From positions 15,450,501 through 15,514,500 of the forward strand of contig NC_079882.1 of assembly GCF_029227915.1 (NCBI RefSeq): 64,000 nucleotides of DNA, written 5' to 3'. The notes beneath the pieces are model-generated. The model searched no databases, had not been told where the DNA came from, and saw nothing but the letters and a program-made list of their open reading frames with translations. The position numbers and the translations under genes were made by a program. Positions within the stretch are counted from its first letter, which is position 1. Every line of letters starts with the position of its first letter. This document shows, piece after piece, positions 40,387-50,739 of the stretch. Source of the DNA: Hydractinia symbiolongicarpus. Taxonomy: Eukaryota; Cnidaria; Hydrozoa; Anthoathecata; Hydractiniidae.

Positions 40387-42347
40387 GGCCATATCACAGC
40401 CTTTATTGGACTGTGCACGTAGTTAAGAGTGTTGTAAAGCAACGGCGCCAATGAAAACGACTTGGGACGTTGTAGCGTATTGAGACTGTAAGGACTAGGC
40501 CAATGGTAACCTGCGCAGACAGGTGAAACCACGTGATTTACGTGTGAGGCCTTTATTAGACCGCAAAAGGCCATATTATAGCTTTTATAGGACTGTGCGC
40601 GTAGTTACGAGTGTTCTAAGGCAACTTCGCCAATGAAAACGACTTGGGACGTTGTAGCACATTGAGACTGGAAGTACTAGGCCAATGGGAACCTGCACAG
40701 GCAAATGGAACCACGTGATTTACGTGTGAGGCCTTTATTAGACTGCAAAAGGCCATAATACAGCCTTTATAGGACAAGGACGTAGTTAAGAGTGTTCTAA
40801 GGCAACTTCGCTAATGAAAACGACTTGGGACGTTGTAGCGCATTGAGACTGGTAGGACTAGGCCAATGGGAACCTGCACAGGCAAATGGAACCACGTGAT
40901 TTACGTGTGAGGCCTTTATTAGACTGCAAAAGGCCATAATACAGCCTTTATAGGACTAGGACGTAGTTAAGAGTGTTCTAAGGCAACTTCGCTAATGAAA
41001 ACGACTTGGGACGTTGTAGCGCATTGAGACTGGAAGGACTAGGCCAATGGTAACCTGCGCAGACCGGTGAAACCACGTGATTTACGTGTGAGGCCTTTAT
41101 TAGACTGCAAAAGGCCATATTACAGCCTTTATAGGACTGTGCACGTATTTAAGAGTGTTGTAAGGCAACAGCGATAATGAAAACGCCTTGAGACGTTGTA
41201 GCGCATTTAGACTGGAAGGAATAGTCCAATGGTAACCTGCGCAGACCGATGAAACCACGTGATTAACGTGTGAGGCCTTTATTAGACTGCAAAAGGCCAA
41301 ATTACAGCCTTTATAGGACTGTGCACGTAGTTAAGAGTGTTGTAAGGCAACGGCGCTAATGAAAACCACTTGGAACGTTGTAGTGCATTGAGACTGGAAG
41401 GAATGGTCCAATGGTAACCTGCGTAGGCAGATGGAACCACGTGATTTACGTGTGAGGACTTTATTAGACTGCAAAAGGCCATATTACAGCCTTTATAGGA
41501 CTGTGCACGTAGTTAAGAGTGTCTTAAGGCAACGGCGCTAATGAAAACGACTTGAGACGTTGTAGCACATTGAGACTGAAAGGACTAAGCCAATGGAAAC
41601 CTGCACAGGCAAATGGAACCACGTGATTTACGTGTGAGGTCTTTATTAGACTGCAAAAGGCCATATTACAGCCTTTATAGGACTGTGCACTTAATTAAGA
41701 CTGTTGTAAGGCAACGGCGCTAATGAAAACGACTTGGGACGTTGTAGCGCATTGACACTGGAAGGACTAGGTCAATGGTGACCTGCGCAGACCGGTGAAA
41801 CCACTTGATTAACCTGTGAGGCCTTTATTAGCGTGCAAAGGGCCATATTACAGCCTTTATAGGACTGTGCACGTAGTTAAGAGTGTTGTAAGGCAACGGC
41901 GCTAATGAAAACGACTTGGGACGTTGTAGCGCATTGAGACTGGAAGGACTAGGTCAATGGTGACCTGTGCAGACCGGTGAAACCACGTGATTAACGTGTG
42001 AGGCCTTTATTAGACTGCAAAGGGCCATATTACAGCCTTTATAGGACTGTGCACGTAGTTAAGAGTGTTCTAAGGCAACTTCGCCATTGAAAATGACTTG
42101 GGACGTTGTAGCGCATTGAGACTGTAAGGACTAGGCCAATGGTAACCTACGCAGACAGGTGAAACCACGTGATTTACGTGTGAGGCCTTTATTACACTGC
42201 AAAAGGCCATATTACAGCCTTTATAGGACTGTGCACGCAGTTAAGAGTGTTGTAAAGCAACGGCGCCAATGAAAACGACTTGGGACGTTGTAGCGCATTG
42301 AAACTGTAAGGACTAGGCCAATGGTAACCTACGCAGACAGGTGAAAC

Positions 42348-42497
42348 CATGTGATTTACGTGTGAGGCCTTTATTACACTTTGCACGTAGTTAAGAGTGT
42401 TCTAAGGCAACTTCACCAATGAAAACGACTTGGGACGTTGTAGCGTATTAAGACTGTAAGGACTAGGCCAATGGTAACCTGCACAGGCAGATGGAAC
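42348..42497 (+). repeat. 150-bp fused monomer (214-bp deletion junction)
   Basis: TTATTACACT is joined at 42380/42381 to TTGCACGTAG. Compared with copy A (38.74-38.96 kb), 214 bp are missing, one whole monomer plus 32 bp. The ACT at the junction is shared by both parents and lies at equivalent places of the internal 15-bp repeat (monomer 31-33 and 63-65). Confidence 0.92.
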
Positions 42498-42664
42498 CAC
42501 GTGATTTACGTGTGAGGCCTCTATTAGACTGCAAAAGGCCAAATTACAGCCTTTATAGGACTGTGCACGTAGTTAAGAGTGTTGTAAGGCAACAGTTCTA
42601 ATGAAAACGACTTGGGACGTTGTAGCGCATTGAGACTGGAACGACTAGTCCAATGGTAACCTAA

Positions 42665-44880
42665 GCAGTGAAACCACGTGATTTACGTGTGAGGCCTTTA
42701 TTAGACTGCAAAAGGCCATATTACAGCCTTTATAGGACTATGCAGGTAGTTAAGAGTGTTCTAAGGCCACGGCGCTAAGGAAAACCACTTGGAACGTTGT
42801 AGTGCATTGAGACTGGAAGGAATAGTCCAATGGTAACCTGCGCAGGCAGATGAAACCACGTGATTTACGTGTGAGGACTTTATTACACTGCAAAAGGCCA
42901 TATTACAGCCTTTATAGGACTGTGCACGTAGTTAAGAGTGTTGTAAAGCAACGGCGCCAATGAAAACGACTTGGGACGTTGTAGCGCATTGAGACTGTAA
43001 GGAGCAGGCCAATGGTAACCTGCGCAGACAGGTGAAACCACGTGATTTACGTGTGAGGCCTTTATTAGACTGCAAAAGGCCATATTACAGCCTTTATAGG
43101 ACTGTGCACGTAGTTAAGAGTGTTCTAAGGCAACTTCGCAAATGAAAACGACTTGGGACGTTGTAGTGCATTGAGACTGGAAGGAATAGTCAAATGGTAA
43201 CCTGCGCAGGCAGATGGAACCATGTGATTTACGTGTGAGGCCTTTATTAGACTGCAAAAGGCCATATTACAGCCTTTATAGGACTGTGCACGTAGTTAAG
43301 AGTGTTGTAAAGCAATGGCGCTAATGAAAACGACTTGGGACGTTGTAGCACATGGAGACTGGAAGGACTAGACCAATGGTAACCTGCACAGGCAGGTGAA
43401 ACCACGTGATTTACGTATGAAGCCTTTACTAGACCGCAAAAGGCCAAATTACAGCCTTTATAGGACTGTGCACGTAGTTAAGAGTGTTGTAAGGCAACGG
43501 CGCTAATGAAAACGACTTGGGACGTTGTAGCGCATTGAAATTGGAAGGACTAGGCCAATGGTAACCTGCGCAGACCGGTGAAACCACGTGATTTACGTGT
43601 GAGGCCTTTATTAGACTGCAAAAGGCCATATCACAGCCTTTATAGGACTGTGCACGTAGTTAAGAGTGTTGTAAAGCAATGGCGCTAATGAAAACGACTT
43701 GGGACGTTGTAGCACATGGAGACTGGAAGGACTAGGCCAATGGTAACCTGTGGAGACAGGTGAAACCACGTGATTTACGTGTGAGGCTTTTATTAGACTG
43801 CAAAAGGCCATATCACAGCCTTTATTGGACTGTGCACGTAGTTAAGAGTGTTGTAAAGCAACGGCGCCAATGAAAACGACTTGGGACGTTGTAGCGTATT
43901 GAGACTGTAAGGACTAGGCCAATGGTAACCTGCGCAGACAGGTGAAACCACGTGATTTACGTGTGAGGCCTTTATTAGACCGCAAAAGGCCATATTATAG
44001 CTTTTATAGGACTGTGCGCGTAGTTACGAGTGTTCTAAGGCAACTTCGCCAATGAAAACGACTTGGGACGTTGTAGCACATTGAGACTGGAAGTACTAGG
44101 CCAATGGGAACCTGCACAGGCAAATGGAACCACGTGATTTACGTGTGAGGCCTTTATTAGACTGCAAAAGGCCATAATACAGCCTTTATAGGACAAGGAC
44201 GTAGTTAAGAGTGTTCTAAGGCAACTTCGCTAATGAAAACGACTTGGGACGTTGTAGCGCATTGAGACTGGAAGGACTAGGCCAATGGTAACCTGCGCAG
44301 ACCGGTGAAACCACGTGATTTACGTGTGAGGCCTTTATTAGACTGCAAAAGGCCATATTACAGCCTTTATAGGACTGTGCACGTATTTAAGAGTGTTGTA
44401 AGGCAACAGCGATAATGAAAACGCCTTGAGACGTTGTAGCGCATTTAGACTGGAAGGAATAGTCCAATGGTAACCTGCGCAGACCGATGAAACCACGTGA
44501 TTAACGTGTGAGGCCTTTATTAGACTGCAAAAGGCCAAATTACAGCCTTTATAGGACTGTGCACGTAGTTAAGAGTGTTGTAAGGCAACGGCGCTAATGA
44601 AAACCACTTGGAACGTTGTAGTGCATTGAGACTGGAAGGAATGGTCCAATGGTAACCTGCGTAGGCAGATGGAACCACGTGATTTACGTGTGAGGACTTT
44701 ATTAGACTGCAAAAGGCCATATTACAGCCTTTATAGGACTGTGCACGTAGTTAAGAGTGTCTTAAGGCAACGGCGCTAATGAAAACGACTTGAGACGTTG
44801 TAGCACATTGAGACTGAAAGGACTAAGCCAATGGAAACCTGCACAGGCAAATGGAACCACGTGATTTACGTGTGAGGCTT
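42665..44880 (+). repeat. ~20-monomer HOR, copy C (partial, ~2.2 kb)
   Basis: Matches copy B at 3419 bp from the start to about 44.18 kb and at 3238 bp after that, because B has an extra 181-bp monomer. It breaks off near 44880, where GGTCTTTATT and CACTTAATTAAG of copies A and B are replaced by GGCTTTTATT and TTTGCACGTAG. Confidence 0.9.
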
Positions 44881-46056
44881 TTATTAGACTGCAAAAGGCC
44901 ATATTACAGCCTTTATAGGACTTTGCACGTAGTTAAGAGTGTTCTAAGGCAACTTCGCCAATGAAAACGACTTGGAACGTTGTAGTGCATTGAGACTGGA
45001 AGGAATAGTCAAATGGCAACATGCGCAGGCAGATGGAACCATGTGATTTACATGTGAGGCCTTTATTAGACTGCAAAAGGCCATATTACAGCCTTTATAG
45101 GACTGTGCACGTAGTTAAGAGTGTTGTAAGGCAACGGCGCTAATGAAAACGACTTGGGACGTTGTAGCGCATTGAGACTGTAAGGACTAGGCCAATGGTA
45201 ACCTGCGCAGACAGGTGAAACCACGTGATTTACGTGTGAGGCCCTTATTAGACTGCAAAAGGCCATATTACAGCCTTTATAGGACTGTGGACGTAGTTAA
45301 GAGTGTTGTAAAGCAACGGCGCCAATGACTTTACTACACTGTAAAAGGCCATAATACAGCCTTTATAGGACTGTGCACGTAGTTAAGAGTGTTCTAAGGC
45401 AACTTCGCCAATGAAAACGACTTGGGACGTTGTAGTGCATTGAGACTGGAAGGAATAGTCCAATGGTAACCTGCGCAGGCAGATGGAACCACGTGATTTA
45501 TGTTTGAGGCCTTTATTAGACTGCAAAAGGCCATATTACAGACTTTATAGGACTGTGCACGTAGTTAAGAGTGTTGTAAAGCAATGGCGCTTATGAAAAC
45601 GACTTTGGACGTTGTAGCACATGGAGACTGGAAGGACTAGACCAATGGTAATCTGCGCAGGCAGGTGAAACCACGTGATTTACGTATGAAGCCTTTACTA
45701 GACTGCAAAAGGCCAAATTACAGCCTTTATAGGACTGTGCACGTAGTTAAGAGTGTTCTAAGGCAACCCCGCCAATGAAAATGACTTGGGACGTTGTAGC
45801 GCATTGAGACTGTAAGGACTAGGCCAATGGTAACCTGCGCAGACAGGTGAAACCACGTGATTTACGTGTGAGGCCTTTATTAGACTGCAAAAGGCCATAT
45901 TACAGCCTTTATAGGACTGTGCACGTAGTTAAGAGTGTTCTAAGGCAACTTCGCCAATGAAAACGACTTGGGACGTTGTAGTGCTTTGAGACTGGAAGGA
46001 ATAGTCAAATGGTAACCTGCGCAGGCAGATGGAACCATGTGATTTACGTGTGAGGC
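44881..46056 (+). repeat. Mosaic with first 86-bp truncated monomer
   Basis: Mixed subtypes following the break in HOR copy C. It contains the first example of the CCAATGACTTTACTACACTG junction (45222-45489), with local private changes (GTAAAAGGCCATAATAC). Confidence 0.8.
45222..45489 (+). repeat. Monomer plus 86-bp truncated monomer (96-bp deletion), copy 1
   Basis: At 45328/45329 monomer position 107 (CCAATGA) is joined to position 22 of the next monomer (CTTTACTACACTG), removing 96 bp. Two bases (GA) are shared at the breakpoint. The same junction is present at 46767-47034 and 47584-47851. Confidence 0.9.
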
Positions 46057-46873
46057 CTTTATTAGACTGCAAAAGGCCATATTACAGCCTTTATAGGACT
46101 GTGCACGTAGTTAAGAGTGTTGTAAAGCAATGGCGCTAATGAAAACGAGTTGGGACGTTGTAGCACATGGAGACTGGAAGGACTAGACCAATGGTAACCT
46201 GCGCAGGCAGGTGAAACCACGTGATTTACGTATGAAGCCTTTACTAGACCGCAAAAGGCCAAATTACAGCCTTTATAGGACTGTGCACTTAATTAAGAGT
46301 GTTGTAAGGCAACGGCGCTAATGAAAACGACTTGGGGCGTTGTAGCGCATTGAAATTGGAAGGACTAGGCCAATGGTAACCTGCGCAGACCGGTGAAACC
46401 ACGTGATTTACGTGTGAGGCCTTTATTAGACTGCAAAATGCCATATTACAGCTTTTATAGGACTGTGCACGTAAGAGTTAAAAGTGTTGTAAAGCAATGG
46501 CGCTAATGAAAACGACTTGGGACGTTGTAGCGCATTGAGACTGTAAGGACTAGACCAATGGTAACCTGCGCAGACAGGTGAAACAACGTGATTTACGTGT
46601 GAGGCCTTTATTAGACTGCAAAAGGCCATAATACAACCTTTATGGGACTGTGCACGTAGTTAAGAGTGTTGTAAAGCAACGGCGCCAATGAAAACGACTT
46701 GGGACGTTGTAGCGCATTGAGACTGTAAGGACTAGGCCAATGGTAACTTGCGCAGACAGGTGAAACCACGTGATTTACGTGTGAGGCCTTTATTAGACTG
46801 CAAAAGGCCATATTGCAGCCTTTATAGGACTGTGCACGTGGTTAAGAGTGTTGTAAAGCAACGGCGCCAATGA
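46057..46873 (+). repeat. 817-bp HOR, copy 1
   Basis: Three 182-bp monomers, one 185-bp monomer (GTAAGAGTTAAAAG insertion type, 46400-46584) and an 86-bp remnant sum to 817 bp. Markers are AACGAGTTGGGACG, CACTTAATTAAGAG, TTGGGGCGTTG and GTAACTTGCGC. It is repeated directly. Confidence 0.9.
46400..46584 (+). repeat. 185-bp monomer with 3-bp insertion
   Basis: GCACGTAAGAGTTAAAAG has 3 extra bases relative to GCACGTAGTTAAGAG. Related +3 monomers are near 47286, 51355, 57340 and 62412, and a CACCTAAGAGTTAAG form lies near 49014, 49198, 54268 and 55545. The GTAAGAG form is regularly followed by AACAACGTG, which breaks the CACGTG palindrome of the next monomer. Confidence 0.88.
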
Positions 46874-47690
46874 CTTTACTACACTGCAAAAGGCCATATT
46901 ACAGCCTTTATAGGACTGTGCACGTAGTTAAGAGTGTTGTAAAGCAATGGCGCTAATGAAAACGAGTTGGGACGTTGTAGCACATGGAGACTGGAAGGAC
47001 TAGACCAATGGTAACCTGCGCAGGCAGGTGAAACCACGTGATTTACGTATGAAGCCTTTACTAGACCGCAAAAGGCCAAATTACAGCCTTTATAGGACTG
47101 TGCACTTAATTAAGAGTGTTGTAAGGCAACGGCGCTAATGAAAACGACTTGGGGCGTTGTAGCGCATTGAAATTGGAAGGACTAGGCCAATGGTAACCTG
47201 CGCAGACCGGTGAAACCACGTGATTTACGTGTGAGGCCTTTATTAGACTGCAAAAGGCCATATTACAGCTTTTATAGGACTGTGCACGTAAGAGTTAAAA
47301 GTGTTGTAAAGCAATGGCGCTAATGAAAACGACTTGGGACGTTGTAGCGCATTGAGACTGTAAGGACTAGACCAATGGTAACCTGCGCAGACAGGTGAAA
47401 CAACGTGATTTACGTGTGAGGCCTTTATTAGACTGCAAAAGGCCATAATACAGCCTTTATGGGACTGTGCACGTAGTTAAGAGTGTTGTAAAGCAACGGC
47501 GCCAATGAAAACGACTTGGGACGTTGTAGCGCATTGAGACTGTAAGGACTAAGCCAATGGTAACTTGCGCAGACAGGTGAAACCACGTGATTTACGTGTG
47601 AGGCCTTTATTAGACTGCAAAAGGCCATATTGCAGCCTTTATAGGACTGTGCACGTGGTTAAGAGTGTTGTAAAGCAACGGCGCCAATGA
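46874..47690 (+). repeat. 817-bp HOR, copy 2
   Basis: Second copy, starting and ending at the CCAATGA|CTTTACTACACTG junctions. Small differences are CAAAAGGCC for CAAAATGCC, CATAATACAGCC for CATAATACAACC and GACTAAGCC for GACTAGGCC. Confidence 0.9.
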
Positions 47691-47785
47691 CTTTACTACA
47701 CTGCAAAAGGCCATATTACAGCCTTTATAGGACTGTGCACGTAGTTAAGAGTGTTCTAAGGCAACTTCGCCAATGAAAACGACTT

Positions 47786-49060
47786 GGGCCGTTGTAGCGC
47801 ATTGAGACTGGAAGGACTAGGTCAATGGTGACCTGCGCAGACCGGTGAAACCACGTGATTAACGTTTGAGGCCTTTATTAGACTGCAAAGGGCCATATTA
47901 CAGCCTTTATAGGACTGTGCACGTAGTTAAGAGAGTTCTAAGGCAACTTTGCCAATGAAAACGACTTGGGACGTTGTAGCGCATTGAGACTGTAAGGACT
48001 AGGCCAATGGTAACCTACGCAGACAGGTGAAACCACGTGATTTACGTGTGAGGCCTTTATTAGACTGCAAAAGGCCATATTACAGACTTTATAGGACTAT
48101 GCAGGTAGTTAAGGGTGTTCTAAGGCCACGGCGCTAAGGAAAACCACTTGGAACGTTGTAGTGCATTGAGACTGGAAGGAATAGTCCAATGGTAACCTGC
48201 GCAGGCAGATGGAACCACGTGATTTACGTGTGAGGACTTTATTACACTGCAAAAGGCCATATTACAGCCTTTATAGGACTGTGCACGTAGTTAAGAGTGT
48301 TGTAAAGCAACGGCGCCAATGAAAACGACTTGGGACGTTGTAGCGCATTGAGACTGTAAGGACTAGGCCAATGGTAACCTGCGCAGACAGGTGAAACCAC
48401 GTGATTTACGTGTGAGGCCTTTATTAGACTGCAGAAGGCCATATTACAGCCTTTATAGGACTGTGCACGTAGTTAAGAGTGTTCTAAGGCAACTTCGCCA
48501 ATGAAAACGACTTGGGACGTTGTAGTGCATTGAGACTGGAAGGAATAGTCAAATGGTAACCTGCGCAGGCAGATTGAACCATGTGATTTACGTGTGAGGC
48601 CTTTATTAGACGGCAAAAGGCCATATTACAGCCTTTATAGGACTGTGCACGTAGGTAAGAGTGTTGTAAAGCAATGGCGCTAATGAAAACGACTTGGGAC
48701 ATTGTAGCACATGGAGACTGGAAGGACTAGACCAATGGTAACCTGCGCAGGCAGGTGAAACCACGTGATTTACGTATGAAGCCTTTACTAGACCGCAAAA
48801 GGCCAAATTACAGCCTTTATAGGACTGTGCACGTAGTTAGGAGTGTTGTAAGGCAACGGCGCTAATGAAAACGACTTGGGACGTTGTAGCGTATTGAAAT
48901 TGGAAGGACTAGGCCAATGGTAACCTGCGCAGACCGGTGAAACCACGTGATTTACGTGTGAGGCCTTTATTAGACTGCAAAAGGCCATATTACAGCATTT
49001 ATAGGACTGTGCACCTAAGAGTTAAGAGTGTTGTAAAGCAACGGCGCAAATGAAAACGAC
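47786..49060 (+). repeat. 1277-bp 7-mer HOR, distant copy D0
   Basis: Starts at GGGCCGTTGTAGCG and matches 53041-54317 at a constant offset of 5255 bp with scattered substitutions. Markers are ACGTTTGAGGCC, GGACTATGCAGGTAG with TTAAGGGTGTTC, and CACCTAAGAGTTAAG. Unlike D1 and D2 it is followed by a second monomer carrying the +3 insertion near 49198. Confidence 0.87.
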
Positions 49061-49495
49061 TTGGGACGTTGTAGCGCATTGAGACTGTAAGGACTAGGCC
49101 AATGGTAACCTGTGCAGACAGGTGAAACCACGTGATTTACGTGTGAGGCCTTTATTAGACTGCAAAAGGCCATATTACAGCCTTTATAGGACTGTGCACC
49201 TAAGAGTTAAGAGTGTTGTAAAGCAATGGCGCAAATGAAAACGACTTGGGACGTTGTAGCGCATTGAGACTGTAAGGACTAGACCAATGGTAACCTGCGC
49301 AGACAGGTGAAACAACGTGATTTACGTGTGAGGCCTTTATTAGACTGCAAAAGGCCATATTACAGCCTTTATAGGACTGTGCACGTAGTTAAGAGTGTTG
49401 TAAAGCAACGGCGCCAATGAAAACGACTTGGGACGTTGTAGCGCATTGAGACTGTAAGGACTAGGCCAATGGTAACCTGCGCAGACAGGTGAAAC

Positions 49496-49510
49496 CACGT
49501 GATTTACGTG
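49496..49510. repeat. Dyad CACGT-GATTT-ACGTG (monomer 1-15)
   Basis: Perfect 5-bp inverted repeat with a 5-nt spacer, present in most monomers. Its left arm is part of the palindrome CACGTG, a G-box/E-box core bound by bHLH or bZIP proteins in many eukaryotes; binding here is not shown. Frequent variants are GATTAACGTG, GATTACGTG (1 bp shorter), CATGTG and AACGTG. Variants that keep both ACGTG arms are common. Confidence 0.8.
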
Positions 49511-49513
49511 TGA

Positions 49514-49538
49514 GGCCTTTATTAGACTGCAAAAGGCC
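49514..49538. repeat. Hairpin-forming inverted repeat GGCCTTT/AAAGGCC (monomer 19-43)
   Basis: Perfect 7-bp inverted repeat with an 11-nt loop, the strongest dyad in the monomer. Many copies keep it exactly. Others weaken one arm, for example GGACTTT on the left or AAGGGCC, AATGGCC or AAGACC on the right. Confidence 0.8.
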
Positions 49539-49561
49539 ATATTACAGCCTTTATAGGACTG
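49515..49561 (+). repeat. Internal 15-bp direct repeat, 32-bp spacing
   Basis: GCCTTTATTAGACTG at 49515-49529 and GCCTTTATAGGACTG at 49547-49561 match at 13 of 15 positions (monomer 20-34 and 52-66). This may be a relic of an ancestral shorter repeat or a chance duplication inside the monomer. The 32-bp spacing equals the non-integer part of the 214-bp deletion seen at 42380. Confidence 0.75.
49518..49555 (-). promoter_or_regulatory. TATAAA and AATAAA words on the minus strand of each monomer
   Basis: On the minus strand the reference monomer reads CCTATAAAGGC (TATAAA at 49550-49555) and CTAATAAAGGCC (AATAAA at 49518-49523), 32 bp apart. They are the two halves of the internal direct repeat read in reverse. 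The words resemble a TATA box and a poly(A) signal, but both are short and AT-rich, and nothing shows that they function. Listed as sequence motifs only. Confidence 0.2.
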
Positions 49562-49656
49562 TGCACGTAGTTAAGAGTGTTGTAAAGCAACGGCACCAAT
49601 GAAAACGACTTGGGACGTTGTAGCGTATTGAGACTGTAAGGACTAGGCCAATGGTA

Positions 49657-49672
49657 ACCTGCGCAGACAGGT
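49657..49672. repeat. Inverted repeat ACCTG/CAGGT (monomer 162-177)
   Basis: Perfect 5-bp arms around a 6-nt loop (CGCAGA). It lies just upstream of the CACGTG dyad of the next monomer, so three dyads cluster within about 65 bp across the monomer boundary. Subtypes with ACCGGTG, GCAGATGG or GCAAATGG in place of ACAGGTG lack the right arm, and a recurrent 5-bp deletion removes it. Confidence 0.7.
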
Positions 49673-50585
49673 GAAACCACGTGATTTACGTGTGAGGCCT
49701 TTATTAGACTGCAAAAGGCCATATTATAGCTTTTATAGGACTGTGCACGTAGTTAAGAGTGTTCTAAGGCGACTTTGCCAATGAAAACGACTTGGGACGT
49801 TGTAGCACATTGAGACTGGAAGGACTAGGCCATGGAAACCTGCACAGGCAAATGGAACCACGTGATTTACGTATGAGGCCTTTATTAGACTGCAAAAGGC
49901 CATAATACAGCCTTTGTAGGACTAGGACGTAGTTAAGAGTGTTCTAAGGCAACATCGCTAATGAAAACGACTTGGGACGTTGTAGCGCATTGAGACTGGA
50001 AGGACTAGGCCAATGGTAACCTGCGCAGACCGGTGAAACCACGTGATTTACGTGTGAGGCCTTTATTAGACTGCAAAAGGCCATATTACAGCCTTTATAG
50101 GACTGTGCACGTAGTTAAGAGTGTTGTAAGGCAACAGCGATAATGAAAACGACTTGAGACGTTGTAGCGCATTTAGACTGGAAGGAATAGCCCAATGGTA
50201 ACCTGCGCAGACCGATGAAACCACGTGATTAATGTGTGAGGCCTTTATTAGACTGCAAAAGGCTAAATTACAGCCTTTATAGGACTGTGCACGTAGTTAA
50301 GAGTGTTGTAAGGCAACGGCGCTAATGAAAACCACTTGGAACGTTGTAGTGCATTGAGACTGGAAGGAATGGTCCAATGGTAACCTCCGTAGGCAGATGG
50401 AACCACGTGATTTACGTGTGAGGACTTTATTAGACTGCAAAAGGCCATATTACAGCCTTTATAGGACTGTGCACGTAGTTAAGAGTGTCTTAAGGCAACG
50501 GCGCTAATGAAAACGACTTGAGACGTTGTAGCACATTGAGACTGGAAGGACTAAGCCAATGGAAACCTGCACAGGCAAATGGAAC

Positions 50586-50739
50586 CACGTGATTTACGTG
50601 TGAGGCCTTTATTAGCCTGCAAAGGGCCATATTACAGCCTTTATAGGACTGTGCACGTAGTTAAGAGTGTTGTAAGGCAACGGCGCTAATTGAGACTGGA
50701 AGGACTAGGTCAATTGTGACCTGCGCAGACCGGTGAAAC
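50586..50739 (+). repeat. 154-bp monomer (28-bp deletion), copy 1
   Basis: GCGCTAAT is joined to TGAGACTGG at 50690/50691, removing monomer positions 106-133. The breakpoints sit after GCGCTAAT and GCGCAT, which share GCGC and AT. The same deletion occurs at 56934-57087 and 61641-61794. Confidence 0.9.

Larger units (their letters stand above)
39246..42664 (+). repeat. ~20-monomer HOR, copy B (3419 bp)
   Basis: Copy of the previous HOR with three large differences. Two neighbouring monomers of copy A are fused into one near 40203-40386 (182 bp lost). One shortened monomer (181 bp) is duplicated near 40.77-41.0 kb. A 214-bp deletion lies at 42380. It shares CTAAGCAGTG and GGACAAGGACG with copy C against copy A, so B and C are closer to each other. 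Confidence 0.9.
49496..49677 (+). repeat. Reference 182-bp monomer
   Basis: This monomer is close to the consensus of the array and is used here for numbering (position 1 = the C of CACGTG). The consensus is about 47% GC with 9 CpG sites. It carries three inverted repeats, one internal 15-bp direct repeat and a GGCCAATGG box at 151-159. The most variable positions lie at 86-105 (GTTGTAAGGCAACGG, TTCTAAGGCAACTTC, TTGTAAAGCAATGG, TCTTAAGGC and TTCTAAGGCCACGG classes) and at 127-133 (AGCGCAT, AGCACAT, AGTGCAT, AGCGTAT). These positions define monomer subtypes that alternate along the array. Confidence 0.95.

Noticed and set aside
49518-49555. Functional minus-strand promoter and poly(A) signal in each monomer
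   Set aside because: TATAAA and AATAAA are present in most copies but lie only 32 bp apart and are the two halves of an internal duplication. With no transcript evidence this is more likely coincidental.
49590-49620. CENP-B box
   Set aside because: The minus strand of the TTCGCCAATGAAAACG subtype reads TTTTCATTGGCGAAG, which resembles the start of a CENP-B box. It lacks the essential core spacing (TTCG, then A, then CGGG), so I do not call it.
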